The notes: generated by a model not told the origin, from the letters alone. Positions 16,908 to 28,022 are shown, numbered from the stretch's first letter. The stretch is 64,000 nt of DNA from Allobosea sp. Tri-44 (GCF_004123845.1 NZ_NBDP01000030.1:310001-374000); one strand, 5' to 3'. A program made the numbers and translations.

Positions 16908-16929
16908 GATAGTTTATGTATAAACTATC
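16908..16929. promoter_or_regulatory. 22-bp AT-rich palindrome in a divergent promoter region
   Basis: Perfect inverted repeat with arms gatagtttat and ataaactatc separated by 2 bases (gt). It lies 90 bp upstream of the DUF853 start and 40 bp upstream of the small protein start at 16970. The AT content stands out against GC-rich surroundings. The geometry suits binding by a dimeric repressor, though its regulator is unknown. Confidence 0.6.
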
Positions 16930-16969
16930 TTCCGGAACGCCGGATGACTCGGCATGAGAGGACCGCACG

Positions 16970-17356
16970 ATGGACGAACTGATCTCCCGCATCATGGCTG
17001 CTTCCGGCCTCGATGAGTCGCTGGCGAAAAAGGCGATCGGCATCATCCTCGCCTTCCTGCAGAAGGAAGGCCCCGCGGCCGAGATCGGCCAGCTGATGGG
17101 AGCGCTGCCTGGCGCCCAGGACCTCGCCAACGCCGAAGGTGGCGCCAAGGGCGGGCTGATGGGCGCGATCGGCGGTATGATGGGCGGTGGCGGCGGCGTG
17201 ATGGCGCTCGGTGGCCAATTGATGGGCGCTGGCCTGTCGATGGGCCAGATCCAGACCGTATCGAAGGAGATGTTCGCGGTCGGCCGCGAGAAGGCGGGCG
17301 AGGACACGATGGGCGCGATCGTCGGCGCGATCCCGGGCCTCGGTCAGTTCGTCTGA
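16970..17356 (+). CDS. small Gly/Met-rich protein (DUF2267/DUF2780-like)
   Basis: A 128-residue protein. The N-terminal helical part MDELISRIMAASGLDESLAK and AIGIILAFLQKEGPAAEIGQL is followed by a Gly/Met-rich middle (about residues 55-90) and a final amphipathic part VSKEMFAVGREKAGEDTMGA. The first part resembles small helical domains of the DUF2267/DUF2780 group; this is a weak call. No signal peptide. A strong terminator follows the stop, so it is probably monocistronic and controlled by the palindrome region upstream. Confidence 0.75.
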   Translation: MDELISRIMAASGLDESLAKKAIGIILAFLQKEGPAAEIGQLMGALPGAQDLANAEGGAKGGLMGAIGGMMGGGGGVMALGGQLMGAGLSMGQIQTVSKEMFAVGREKAGEDTMGAIVGAIPGLGQFV

Positions 17357-17383
17357 GCCGACACATCCCTCTCCAGATTTTGG

Positions 17384-17407
17384 AACGCCGCCCTACCGGG
17401 CGGCGTT
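17384..17407 (+). terminator. intrinsic terminator after the small Gly-rich gene
   Basis: A 10-bp perfect stem, aacgccgccc/gggcggcgtt, with a 4-base loop, followed by ttttc-like sequence. It lies 27 bp after the stop at 17356 and should end that transcript before mutA. Confidence 0.85.
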
Positions 17408-17524
17408 TTCGTTTGCAGGCATAGGAGTTCCTTGTCGCGCGGATAGGCATTTCGGCACGGCTTTCCGACCAACGGGGCATTTGCGTTCGCGCCGAGCCAT
17501 GGCAATCAGGATTTCGCGGTTGCA

Positions 17525-17541
17525 CAATGGGCCGCCCATTG
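17525..17541. promoter_or_regulatory. short palindrome upstream of mutA
   Basis: Inverted repeat caatggg-ccg-cccattg, 62 bp ahead of the chosen mutA start. It could be an operator or a leader hairpin. No B12 riboswitch or other known leader was recognised in the 195 bp between the terminator and mutA. Confidence 0.3.
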
Positions 17542-17602
17542 GCGTGTGTTCCATCGCCTGACGGGAACGGCGGGAGGAATGCGTGCAAGGAGTTCGCTGC
17601 TG

Positions 17603-19528
17603 ATGACCTCGACAGTCTTCGCCGACCTGCCCTTCATGGACGCCTTCCCCACACCGGGCGAAGCGCAGTGGCGCGCCGCGGTCGACAAGGTGCTGAAGGG
17701 CGCCGATTTCGAGAAGAAGCTGGTCGGGCGGACATCGGACGGCGTCCGTATCGAGCCGCTCTACGAGGCGGCAGCCGAGCAAAGCGCCCGACCGCTACGC
17801 GCAGAGGCCGGACGCTGGCGCGTCGCGGCGCGCGTCGATCACCCTGATGAGACCGAAGCTGCGAAGCTCGCACTCGCCGATCTCGAAGGGGGCGCCGACT
17901 CGCTGACCCTCAGCTTCGCCGGCGCTCCTGCGGCACGCGGTTTCGGGCTTGAGGCGAGCTCGGTCGAGGCGCTCGACGCTGTGCTCGACGGCGTGATGCT
18001 CGATCTGGTCAGGCTGCGCCTCGACCCGGCCCCCGGTGGCCGCAAGCAGGCGCTGCTACTGGCCGATCTCGCCGAGAAGCGCGGCCATGCGCCCTCCTCC
18101 CTCCAGATCGATTTCGGCATGGAGCCGATTGGCGTGCTCGCCAGTTCGGGCGCACTCGCGGTGCAATTGCCCGAGCTCGGCAAGCGCATCGCCGAGACGA
18201 TCGGCACGCTGAAGGCGCGCGGCTTCACCGGCCCGTTCCTCGCCGCCGACGGCCGGATCTGGCATGAGGCCGGCGCGACCGAGGCGCAGGAACTCGGCGC
18301 CGTGCTGGCGACTGCAGTGACTTATCTGCGCCTGCTGGAGGCACAGGGCATCCCGCTCGCCGAAGCGCGCGACGCCATCTCCTTCACCCTCGTCGCCGAT
18401 GCCGACGAATTCGTCACCGTCGCCAAGTTGCGGGCCGCGCGGCTGCTCTGGGACCGGGTGCAGCGCGCCTGCGGGCTCGATCCCAAGCCCGTTTTTATCC
18501 ATGCCGAGACCGCCTGGCGCTCGCTGACCCGGCGCGATCCCTGGGTCAACCTGCTGCGCGGTACGATCGCCACCTTTTCGGCTGGCGTCGGCGGCGCAGA
18601 TTCGATCAGCGTGCAGCCCTTCACCGCGGCGCTCGGCCTGCCCGACGGCTTCGCCCGCCGCATCGCCCGCAACACCCAGCTGATCCTGCTGGAGGAAGCC
18701 AATCTCTGGCGTGTCGCCGATCCGGCAGCTGGTGCGGGCGGATTCGAAGAATTGACGCAGGCGCTGTGCGAGCAGGGCTGGCGCAAATTCCAGGACCTGG
18801 AAGCGGAGAGCGCTGATGGCCTGACCGGCATCGTCGCCGCACTCGCCAACGGCCATGTCCAGATGGGTCTCGGACGCGAGCGGGCGACCCGCGCGAAAGC
18901 CATCGCGACCCGGCGCGAGCCGATCACGGGCACGAGCGAATTCCCGAACCTGTCGGAAGCGTCGGTGTCGGTGCTGGCGCCGCCTCCGGCCGCCATGCCG
19001 ACCAGCGAAGCGGCTAGCGGCGCAATCACGGTCGAGGCACTGCCCAGCGTCCGCCTAGCCGAACCGTTCGAGGCGTTGCGCGCCAGCGCCGATATCGCCG
19101 AAGCCGCTGGCGAGCGGCCGAAAGCCTTCCTCGCCACGCTGGGGCCAATCGCCGGCTTCGCCGCACGCGCCGGCTTCGCCCGCAACCTGTTCGAGGCAGG
19201 GGGCATGGCTGCACCCTCCGGTGACGGCTTCGCCAAGGCCGGCGCGACCGATCTCGACACGCTCGTCGCAGCCTTCCGCGCTTCGGGGGCGAAGCTCGCC
19301 TGCCTTTGCGGCTCCGACGAGAGCTATGGGGCCGAGGTGGTCCCCGCCGCGAAAACACTGACGGCAGCAGGTGCGACGGTCTGGCTCGCCGGCCGTCCCG
19401 GCGAGCAGGAGGCGGCGCTGCGTGAGGCCGGTGTGACGAACTTCGTCTTCGCCGGCTGCGACGCCATCGCCGTGCTGCAGGATGCGCTCGCCGTCGCCAT
19501 ATCCCCTGTCAGCACCAGCAAGGGATAA
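17603..19528 (+). CDS. mutA: methylmalonyl-CoA mutase small (beta) subunit
   Basis: A 641-residue homologue of the mutase large subunit. The TIM-barrel part is recognisable (LKARGFTGPFLAADGRIWHEAGA, then LRAARLLWDRVQRACGL and NTQLILLEEANLWRVADPAAG). The C-terminal cobalamin-like domain is degenerate: SDESYG stands where catalytic subunits have DxHxxG, so it cannot bind B12 in the base-off/His-on mode and is structural. The ATG at 17603 follows AAGGAG 10 bases upstream. It pairs with MutB to interconvert methylmalonyl-CoA and succinyl-CoA in propionate catabolism. The stop is 2 bp from thiD. Confidence 0.92.
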   Translation: MTSTVFADLPFMDAFPTPGEAQWRAAVDKVLKGADFEKKLVGRTSDGVRIEPLYEAAAEQSARPLRAEAGRWRVAARVDHPDETEAAKLALADLEGGADSLTLSFAGAPAARGFGLEASSVEALDAVLDGVMLDLVRLRLDPAPGGRKQALLLADLAEKRGHAPSSLQIDFGMEPIGVLASSGALAVQLPELGKRIAETIGTLKARGFTGPFLAADGRIWHEAGATEAQELGAVLATAVTYLRLLEAQGIPLAEARDAISFTLVADADEFVTVAKLRAARLLWDRVQRACGLDPKPVFIHAETAWRSLTRRDPWVNLLRGTIATFSAGVGGADSISVQPFTAALGLPDGFARRIARNTQLILLEEANLWRVADPAAGAGGFEELTQALCEQGWRKFQDLEAESADGLTGIVAALANGHVQMGLGRERATRAKAIATRREPITGTSEFPNLSEASVSVLAPPPAAMPTSEAASGAITVEALPSVRLAEPFEALRASADIAEAAGERPKAFLATLGPIAGFAARAGFARNLFEAGGMAAPSGDGFAKAGATDLDTLVAAFRASGAKLACLCGSDESYGAEVVPAAKTLTAAGATVWLAGRPGEQEAALREAGVTNFVFAGCDAIAVLQDALAVAISPVSTSKG

Positions 19529-19530
19529 GC

Positions 19531-20348
19531 ATGCCGATCGCGCTCACCATTGCCGGCTCCGACTCCAGCGGCGGCGCCGGCATTCAGGCCGACCTCAAGA
19601 CGTTCGCCGCGCATCAGGTCTATGGCGCCAGCGTCATCGTGGCGCTGACCGCACAGAACACCACCGCCGTGACCGCGATCCATCCGGTGCCGGCCGATTT
19701 CGTCGCCGCCCAGATCGACGCCGTCTTCGACGATCTCAAGGTCGATGCGGTCAAGATCGGCATGCTGGCCACGGCCGAGCTGATCGAGACCGTGGCGGAC
19801 GGGCTCGAACGCCATAACGCAAAGAACATCGTGCTCGATCCGGTGATGATCGCGGCATCGGGCGGGCGGCTCTTACAGGAAGACGCGATTGAGGCGCTGA
19901 AGCGCCGCCTGCTGCCGCTCTGCACGATCGTGACGCCGAATCTGCCGGAGGCGGCCGCCCTGCTCGCAACCGCTATGGCGGAGACCGAAGACGCGGCCGC
20001 CGAGCAGGCGGAGGCATTGCTCGCATTCGGTCCGGCGAATGTCCTGGTCAAGGGCGGCCATGGCACCGGCGACGACAGCGTCGACATCCTGATTGGCAAG
20101 GACGGCCGGCGCGAGCTCCTGGTCGCGCCGCGCATCGCGACGCAGAACACTCACGGCACCGGCTGCACTTTGTCTTCGGCGATCGCCTCCGGCCTCGCCC
20201 ACGGCATCGCGCTTAACGAAGCGGTGGTGCTGGCCAAGCGCTACATCTCTGCCGCAATCGCGGCCTCGGACGCGGTCAAGGTTGGCCGCGGCCACGGACC
20301 GGTGCATCATTTCCACCATTGGTGGGACAGGACAGACGGGAGCAAGCC

Positions 20349-20352
<4 letters not shown>
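19531..20352 (+). CDS. thiD: hydroxymethylpyrimidine/phosphomethylpyrimidine kinase
   Basis: A 273-residue ribokinase-fold enzyme. Landmarks are [20 protein letters not shown] at the N-terminus, [13 protein letters not shown] in the middle, [11 protein letters not shown] and the anion-hole/catalytic [18 protein letters not shown] near residue 210. It phosphorylates HMP and HMP-P for thiamine synthesis. It starts 2 bp after the mutA stop and its stop overlaps the mutB ATG by 4 bp (20349-20352), so it is fully embedded in the mutase operon. The C-terminus [12 protein letters not shown] is typical of alphaproteobacterial ThiD. Confidence 0.95.
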
Positions 20353-22514
<2,162 letters not shown>

Positions 22515-22542
22515 CCCGCCGCGCTGCGTCGACTTGCGAACT

Positions 22543-22806
22543 CTACCAGCCGCCGCGCCAGCGCTGGTAGTACCGCGGCGGCGGGGGCGGCGGGCCATAG
22601 AAGCGCGGGCCGTCATACTGGCGGCGCCAGCGGGGAACGCCCCAGTAGCCATAGGCTGGCGGCGCGCGCCAGCCATAGCCGGGACCGTCATAATAGGCCT
22701 GCTGGATCAGGACGCCGGCCTCGGCCTTGCTGGGTGATACCGCGCTGATCCCGAGCGCAGCGGCAGCGATAAGGCCGGCAGAAGCGAGGGTGCGGAACAT
22801 CTTCAT
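22543..22806 (-). CDS. small secreted Tyr/Pro/Gly-rich protein
   Basis: An 87-residue protein from MKMFRTLASAGLIAAAALG; the signal peptide probably ends at KAEA near residue 30. The mature part is about 57 residues, rich in Tyr, Pro, Gly, Arg and Trp (YDGPGYGWRAPPAYGYWGVP, then a run of Pro). Such small exported proteins are common in Hyphomicrobiales and have no known function. It converges on mutB. Confidence 0.75.
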   Translation of the reverse strand: MKMFRTLASAGLIAAAALGISAVSPSKAEAGVLIQQAYYDGPGYGWRAPPAYGYWGVPRWRRQYDGPRFYGPPPPPPRYYQRWRGGW

Positions 22807-22906
22807 GTCTCCTCTTGCCGGAGCAGGAAGGCTTCCCGCTCTGGCAAGCACTCTCGCGCAACCAGGCTGAACCGGTTTTGAGCGCGACGTTCAGCAGGCG
22901 TTTAGG

Positions 22907-23695
22907 TCAGCGCCCCGCCAGTGCCTCGCGCTTCATCAGCAGGGAGGCGCCGATCACCGCGACCGCCACCGCCGCGATCATGATCGTGCAGGCGGCGTTG
23001 ATCTCGGGCGTCACCCCGAGGCGAATGGCCGAATAGAGCCGCATCGGCAAGGTGGTAGCGCCCGGCCCGGTGGTGAAGCTGGCAATGACGAGATCGTCGA
23101 GCGAGAGCGTGAAGGCCAGCATCCAGGCGGCAGCAACCGCCGGCCAGATCAGCGGCAGCGTCACCGTCCTGAAGGTCTCCATCGGCGTCGCGCCGAGATC
23201 GCGCGCCGCTTCCTCCAATGAACGGTCGAAACCGGCGAGTCGCGCCTGCACAACGATGCAAGCGAAGCCGAGGCTGAAGGTCGCGTGGGCGATGACCACG
23301 GTCCAGTAGCCGCGCTCGACATCACCGGCGACGAAAAGCAGCAGCAGCGACAGGCCGGTGATCACCTCCGGCATCACCAAGGGCGCCATCACCATGCCGG
23401 AGAACAGCATTCGGCCGGCGAAGACGCGATAGCGCGCCAATGCCAATGCCGCGAGCGTCCCGAGCACTGTTGCTAGCGTCGCGGAGACCAGCGCGACGCG
23501 GATCGTCAGCCAGGCGGCGTCGAGCAGCGGCTGATTGCTGAAGAGCGTTCCGTACCAATGCGTCGAGAAGCCGCCCCAGACCGTCACCAGCCGCGAGGCA
23601 TTGAAGGAATAGGCGACGAGCGCGACGATCGGCAGGTAAAGAAAGGCGAATCCGGCAATGAGCGCGGCGAGGTGGAAGGCTCCGAAGCGCCTCAT
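22907..23695 (-). CDS. potI: polyamine-type ABC transporter permease (PotI/PotC-like)
   Basis: A 262-residue inner membrane permease with about six hydrophobic segments and the EAA loop LEEAARDLGATPMETFRTVTLPLIWP (about residues 155-180) that contacts the ATPase. LDDLVIASFTTGPGATTLPM is characteristic of PotC/PotI. Start overlaps the PotH stop (23692-23695). It is the last gene of the four-gene operon. Substrate inferred from the whole operon: putrescine/spermidine or a similar cation. Confidence 0.92.
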   Translation of the reverse strand: MRRFGAFHLAALIAGFAFLYLPIVALVAYSFNASRLVTVWGGFSTHWYGTLFSNQPLLDAAWLTIRVALVSATLATVLGTLAALALARYRVFAGRMLFSGMVMAPLVMPEVITGLSLLLLFVAGDVERGYWTVVIAHATFSLGFACIVVQARLAGFDRSLEEAARDLGATPMETFRTVTLPLIWPAVAAAWMLAFTLSLDDLVIASFTTGPGATTLPMRLYSAIRLGVTPEINAACTIMIAAVAVAVIGASLLMKREALAGR

Positions 23696-24594
23696 TGGGT
23701 TGCTCCGCGCGCCCGCTGCAGCAGCATCAGCGGCAGGACCAGGACGACGAGCAGCACGATCGCCACCGCCGAGGCGAGCGGCCAGTCGCGGTTGGAGAAG
23801 AACTCGTTCCAGAGCACCTTGCCGACCATCAGCGTGTCGGAGCCGCCGAGCAGATCGGGGATGACGAACTCGCCGATCGCGGGGATGAAGACCAGCGCCG
23901 AGCCGGCGAGGATACCGGGGACCGAGAGCGGCAAGGTCACGGTCAGGAAAGTGGTCAGCGGCGTCGCGCCGAGGTCGGAGGCCGCTTCCAGCAAGGTGCC
24001 GTCGAGCTTCTGCAGGGTCGAGAACAGCGGCAGGACCATAAAGGGCAGGTAGGAGTAGACCATGCCGATCAGCACAGCGGCGTCGGTGTTGAGCAGGCGC
24101 AAGGGTTCGCTGGTGAGCCCGATGCCCATCAGCGCCATGTCGAGCAGGCCGTCCGGCCGCAGGATGCCGATCCAGGCGTAGACGCGGATCAGGAACGAGG
24201 TCCAGAACGGCAGGATGACGAGGACGAGCAGGATGCCCTGCCAGCGCTTCGGCGCCAGTGCCATCGCATAGGCGAGCGGATAGCCGATCGCGAGCGCGAT
24301 CAGCGTGGTCAGCGCCGCGATGCGCAGCGAGGAGAGATAGCTTTGCCAATAGAGCGGGTCGTCGCCGAGCAGGCGGAAATTCTCGAAGTCGAGCGCGCTC
24401 AGGAACTCGCCGAGCTGGCTAAAGCCGGGAAAATGCGGTGCATAGGGCGGCTGGTCGGTCGCGGCGTCGGAGAGTGCGATCCTGAGCACGATGACGAAGG
24501 GTGCCAGGAAGAAGGCGATGAGCCAGAGATAGGGAATGGCCGCGACCAGCAAGCCGCGACCGGTCCCGCCGCTTCGGGAAGCCGGCGTGCTCAC
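23692..24594 (-). CDS. potH: polyamine-type ABC transporter permease (PotH/PotB-like)
   Basis: A 300-residue permease with a hydrophobic first segment (LLVAAIPYLWLIAFFLAPFV) and five further membrane segments. The EAA motif is LLEAASDLGATPLTTFLTVTLP. GEFVIPDLLGGSDTLMVGKV and the following FFSNRDWPLASA are typical of PotB/PotH. Start and stop overlap the neighbouring genes by 4 bp, showing coupled translation and a fixed heterodimer with PotI. Confidence 0.92.
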   Translation of the reverse strand: MSTPASRSGGTGRGLLVAAIPYLWLIAFFLAPFVIVLRIALSDAATDQPPYAPHFPGFSQLGEFLSALDFENFRLLGDDPLYWQSYLSSLRIAALTTLIALAIGYPLAYAMALAPKRWQGILLVLVILPFWTSFLIRVYAWIGILRPDGLLDMALMGIGLTSEPLRLLNTDAAVLIGMVYSYLPFMVLPLFSTLQKLDGTLLEAASDLGATPLTTFLTVTLPLSVPGILAGSALVFIPAIGEFVIPDLLGGSDTLMVGKVLWNEFFSNRDWPLASAVAIVLLVVLVLPLMLLQRARGATQ

Positions 24595-25778
24595 GACGCC
24601 AGCACCATGCCGGCCTCGACATCCCAGGAGAGCCAGACCCTGTCTTCCCAGGCGAAGGGGCGCTCGATGCGTCGCGTGCGGTTGGTCAGCGAGACCTTGA
24701 AGAGCTTGCCCTCGTCGCCGCCGACCATGACCTGGACCATGGTCATGTCACCGAGATAGCCGATGTCCCAGATCTCGCCGGCGACCTTGTTGACGCTCTG
24801 CTCCGGCTCGTCATGGCTGAGCGCGATCTTCTCGGGACGGAGGCCGATGGTAAGCGCATCGCCCGGCCGGCAGCTCGGCGCGTCCTCGTCGAGCTCGATC
24901 ACGCCGACAGGCTGGTTCTCCAGCGTGACGAGATCGCCTTCGACGGCGGTGACCTTGCCCTCGATCAGATTGATATCGCCGACGAACTCCGCGACGAAGC
25001 GGCTGGCCGGCGCCTCGTAGATCAGGTCGGGTGGCGCGATCTGGAGCAGCCGGCCATGGTCCATCACCGCCATGCGGTCGGCCATGGTCATGGCCTCGTC
25101 CTGGTCGTGCGTGACGACCATGAAGGTCAGGCCGAGATCGGCCTGCAGGTCCATCAGCTCGTATTGGGTCTCCTCGCGCAGCTTCCTGTCGAGCGCGCCA
25201 AGCGGCTCGTCGAGCAGGAGGAGCTTTGGCTGCTTGACGAGGGCGCGAGCAAGCGCGACGCGCTGACGCTGGCCGCCGGAAAGCTGGTCCGGCCGGCGCT
25301 TCTCCATGCCCTTGAGGCGGACGCGCCCAAGCATCGCATCAACGCGCGCGGCGATCTCCGCCTTCGGCAGGCCCTCGCGTTTGAGCCCATAGGCGATGTT
25401 GTCGCCGACGCTCAGATGCGGGAACAGCGCATAGGACTGGAACATCATGTTGACCGGCCGCCGATGCGGCGGCACGGCGGTGATGTCGACGCCGTCGAGC
25501 AGGATCTCGCCCTCGTCGGGCCGCTCGAAGCCGGCGAGCATGCGCATCAGCGTGGTCTTGCCGCAGCCGGATGGCCCGAGCAGCGCGAAGAACTCGCGTT
25601 GGTGGATCGAAAGCGAGAGCCGATCCACCGCCACCACCGCGCCGAAGCGCTTGGTCACATTGCGGAATTCGACCAGCGGCTTGGCGGAGGGGTCGTTCCA
25701 GGGCTGGAAGTCGCGCCGGACGCTGCCGGGCGAGGCGCGTCTTCCACCCGCCTCCGTCCGGCTAGGGTCCCTGTTCAC
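24591..25778 (-). CDS. potG: polyamine-type ABC transporter ATPase (PotG/PotA-like)
   Basis: A 395-residue protein starting at GTG 25778, which overlaps the potF stop (GTGA, 25775-25778). The ATPase domain (about residues 35-260) has GPSGCGKTT, the Q-loop in MMFQSYALFPHL, signature LSGGQRQRV, Walker B LLLLDEPLGALD and the switch His in VVTHDQDEA. The C-terminal TOBE domain is at about 290-390. It energises uptake through PotH/PotI. The first 30 residues are a divergent extension. Confidence 0.93.
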   Translation of the reverse strand: MNRDPSRTEAGGRRASPGSVRRDFQPWNDPSAKPLVEFRNVTKRFGAVVAVDRLSLSIHQREFFALLGPSGCGKTTLMRMLAGFERPDEGEILLDGVDITAVPPHRRPVNMMFQSYALFPHLSVGDNIAYGLKREGLPKAEIAARVDAMLGRVRLKGMEKRRPDQLSGGQRQRVALARALVKQPKLLLLDEPLGALDRKLREETQYELMDLQADLGLTFMVVTHDQDEAMTMADRMAVMDHGRLLQIAPPDLIYEAPASRFVAEFVGDINLIEGKVTAVEGDLVTLENQPVGVIELDEDAPSCRPGDALTIGLRPEKIALSHDEPEQSVNKVAGEIWDIGYLGDMTMVQVMVGGDEGKLFKVSLTNRTRRIERPFAWEDRVWLSWDVEAGMVLAS

Positions 25779-26890
25779 CTGCCACTCTTGACGCGGGTCC
25801 ACAGCCGGTTGACCACCCGCTGCGTCTTCTGGTCGTAGGGCGTGATCGTGTAGAGCCGGCCCATCACCGCATCCGGCGGATAGATGCCCGGATTGTCGCG
25901 GACCTCGGCCGAAAGCAGCGGCTTGGAGGCAATGTTGCCGTTGGCGTACTGGATGAAGTCCGAGTTCTTCGCCGCCATGTCGGCACGGTTGACGAAGTCG
26001 ATGAACTTCAGCGCCGCGTCCTGGTTGCCGGCATCCTTCGGGATGACGAAGGAATCGAACCACATCAACGCGCCTTCCTTCGGGATCGCATAGGCGATCT
26101 CGACCTTGTTCTTGGCTTCGCTGGCGCGCTTCCTGGCCTGCAGCACGTCGCCGGAATAGCCCACCGCCAGGCAGATATCGCCGTTGGCGAGCGCGTTGAT
26201 GTATTCTGACGAGTGGAATTTCTGGATGTGCGGCCGGATCTTGCGCAGCAGTTCGCCGGCCTTGTTGAGGTCGGCCTCGTTCTTCGAGTCGGGGTCGAGC
26301 CCGAGATAGCGCAGCGCCGCCGGGAACATCTCCTCGACCGCGTCGAGCACGTGCACGCCGCAATTGGAGAGCTTCTTCAGCTTTTCGGTATCGAAGATGA
26401 CGTTCCAGCTGTCGATCACGGCGTCGTTGCCGAGCCGCTCCTTCACCTTGGCGACGTTGTAGCCGATCCCGGTGGTGCCCCACATGTAGTTCACGGCGAA
26501 CTTGTTGCCGGGATCGTATTTCGCCAAGCGCTTCTGGATCTCGGACCAGGCATTCTTGAGGTTCGGCACCTTGGCGGTGTCGACCGGCGTATAAAGACCG
26601 AGCGGGATATGCCTCGGCAGGAAGGAGGCTGTTACGACGACGAGGTCGTAGCCGGTCTTGCCGGCCAGTAGCTTGGTCTCGACCGTCTCCATCTGGTCGA
26701 AGGTGTCGTAGACGACGGTGATGCCGGTCTCTTTCTTGAAGGCGTCGAGCACCTCAGGATTGACGTAGTCCGACCAGTTGAAGATGCGCAGTTCCTTGTT
26801 GTCCTGCGCTCCTGCCGGACCGGCTGCGAGAGCGAGCCCGAAAGCCGCCGCAGCGGCCAACCCATGCATAACCGACGTCAAAGTGCGCAA
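25775..26890 (-). CDS. potF: periplasmic polyamine-binding protein (PotF/PotD-like)
   Basis: A 371-residue binding protein. The signal peptide ends GPAGAQ near residue 28, and then LRIFNWSDYVNPEVLDAFKK, the classic PotD/PotF opening. The start is TTG at 26890, supported by AGGAGG 6 bases upstream; the first in-frame ATG (26869) has no such site. YMWGTTGIGYN and EYINALANGDICLAVGYSGD are also conserved. First gene of potFGHI. Its 5' end is 34 bp from a palindromic element, so its promoter lies within or beyond that element. Confidence 0.93.
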   Translation of the reverse strand: MRTLTSVMHGLAAAAAFGLALAAGPAGAQDNKELRIFNWSDYVNPEVLDAFKKETGITVVYDTFDQMETVETKLLAGKTGYDLVVVTASFLPRHIPLGLYTPVDTAKVPNLKNAWSEIQKRLAKYDPGNKFAVNYMWGTTGIGYNVAKVKERLGNDAVIDSWNVIFDTEKLKKLSNCGVHVLDAVEEMFPAALRYLGLDPDSKNEADLNKAGELLRKIRPHIQKFHSSEYINALANGDICLAVGYSGDVLQARKRASEAKNKVEIAYAIPKEGALMWFDSFVIPKDAGNQDAALKFIDFVNRADMAAKNSDFIQYANGNIASKPLLSAEVRDNPGIYPPDAVMGRLYTITPYDQKTQRVVNRLWTRVKSGR

Positions 26891-26924
26891 TCTGCCCCTC
26901 CTCTAGATTTCGCGCCGGCAAGTT

Positions 26925-27192
26925 AGAGGCTGTTAGCGTCCTTGGATAGGGTTTGGGTGAGGTCAAACCGTCCGAATGCCAGGAGCATTGCGCCGCCGAT
27001 ACCGCTGGTATCGGCAAGCGATGCGACGCAGCAGTCGGCCGGTTTCACCTCACCGCGCAGCGGCGTGGCACTTTTGCCCGATTGCGGCGTCGCTCGTCAC
27101 GACCAAGCCGGAAGGCTTGGCCGCACCAAGCTCCTGGCACTCGGGCAAAATCGCCGACGCCCAAACCCTATCCAAGGACGCTAACAGCCTCT
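26925..27192. mobile_element. 268-bp palindromic element with perfect 33-bp terminal inverted repeats (MITE-like or structured RNA)
   Basis: Left end 26925-26957 and right end 27160-27192 are exact reverse complements over 33 bp (outer end agaggctgttagcgtcc). Inside are more paired arms: 26958-26970 with 27040-27052 (12 of 13), 26978-26986 with 27130-27138, 27072-27081 with 27141-27150, and hairpins 26995-27015 and 27103-27120. Similarity of the flanks (ggcaag/cttgc) extends the symmetry imperfectly outwards. No coding frame is credible and no target duplication is clear. It occupies most of the 400-bp gap between potF and the DUF3750 gene; nothing else is seen there. Confidence 0.75.
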
Positions 27193-27290
27193 CGCAGCTT
27201 GCGGCCAAGCCTCAACCTCGATTTCGTGATTGGCGATGCTCCGTCGCGCCTTGTGGCACAGGTGCCGCGCCACCTATTTTCTGACGAGAC

Positions 27291-28022
27291 ATGATCCGAC
27301 GCTTGCTCCTCCTCTTCACGGTGGTCTTCCTCCTGCCCCTCGGCACGCACGCCGCGTGGTGGCAATGGCAACCGCTCGCGTCCGACTGGGCACGTGCCGA
27401 CTGGTCGAGCGCCGCGCTCCTGCCCGCCCCCAGCATCGAGCCGGAAGCGACCGTCCACGTCTTCGCCGCCCGCGTCGGCCGCTGGCGCGGCGTCTTCGCA
27501 CATCATTCCTGGGTGGTGGTGAAGGAGGCGAACGCTTCGGCCTATACGCGCTTCGACGTCGTCGGCTGGGGCAACCCGGTGCGCGTGAACGTCCGCGTCG
27601 CCGACGGGCGCTGGTATGGCAACGTCCCGGAGCTGGTCGGCGAGATCAGGGGGCAGGCTGCTGAGGCGCTGATCCCGCGCATCCGCGAGGCTGTGAAGAG
27701 CTACAGCTACAGCGCGAATGGCTCCTATGCGGCCTGGCCGGGGCCGAACTCGAACAGCTTCGTCCAGCACGTCCTCGCCGAAGTTCCGGAGCTCGGCCGC
27801 GCCCTGCCACCGACCGCGATCGGCAAGGACTGGCGCGGCGACGGCCTCTACGCCGGCTGGACGCCGAGCCGAACCGGTTTGCAGGCCTCGCTCTACGGGC
27901 TTTTCGGTGTCACGCTGGGTTGGGTCGAGGGCGTCGAGGTCAACCTGCTCGGGCTGGTGGCAGGCTTCGACCTGCAGCGACCGGCGCTGAAACTGCCGGG
28001 CTGGGGGCGGGTGGGATTATAG
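27291..28022 (+). CDS. DUF3750 family protein, exported or membrane-anchored
   Basis: A 243-residue protein beginning MIRRLLLLFTVVFLLPLGTH, a signal peptide or N-terminal anchor. VHVFAARVGRWRGVFAHHSWVVVKEANA and WGNPVRVNVRVADGRWYGN, followed by NGSYAAWPGPNSNSFVQHVL, are characteristic of DUF3750 proteins, whose function is unknown. The conserved His, Tyr and Asn-rich segments suggest an enzyme-like pocket (inference). It stands alone between the palindromic element and a repeat. Confidence 0.85.
   Translation: MIRRLLLLFTVVFLLPLGTHAAWWQWQPLASDWARADWSSAALLPAPSIEPEATVHVFAARVGRWRGVFAHHSWVVVKEANASAYTRFDVVGWGNPVRVNVRVADGRWYGNVPELVGEIRGQAAEALIPRIREAVKSYSYSANGSYAAWPGPNSNSFVQHVLAEVPELGRALPPTAIGKDWRGDGLYAGWTPSRTGLQASLYGLFGVTLGWVEGVEVNLLGLVAGFDLQRPALKLPGWGRVGL

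Noticed and set aside
17410..17602. Cobalamin riboswitch upstream of mutA
   Set aside because: No B12-box-like sequence or matching fold was recognised in this stretch.
26925..27192. CRISPR array or IS element
   Set aside because: There is one pair of inverted ends and no direct repeat series, and no transposase frame inside. It was kept as a palindromic element only.
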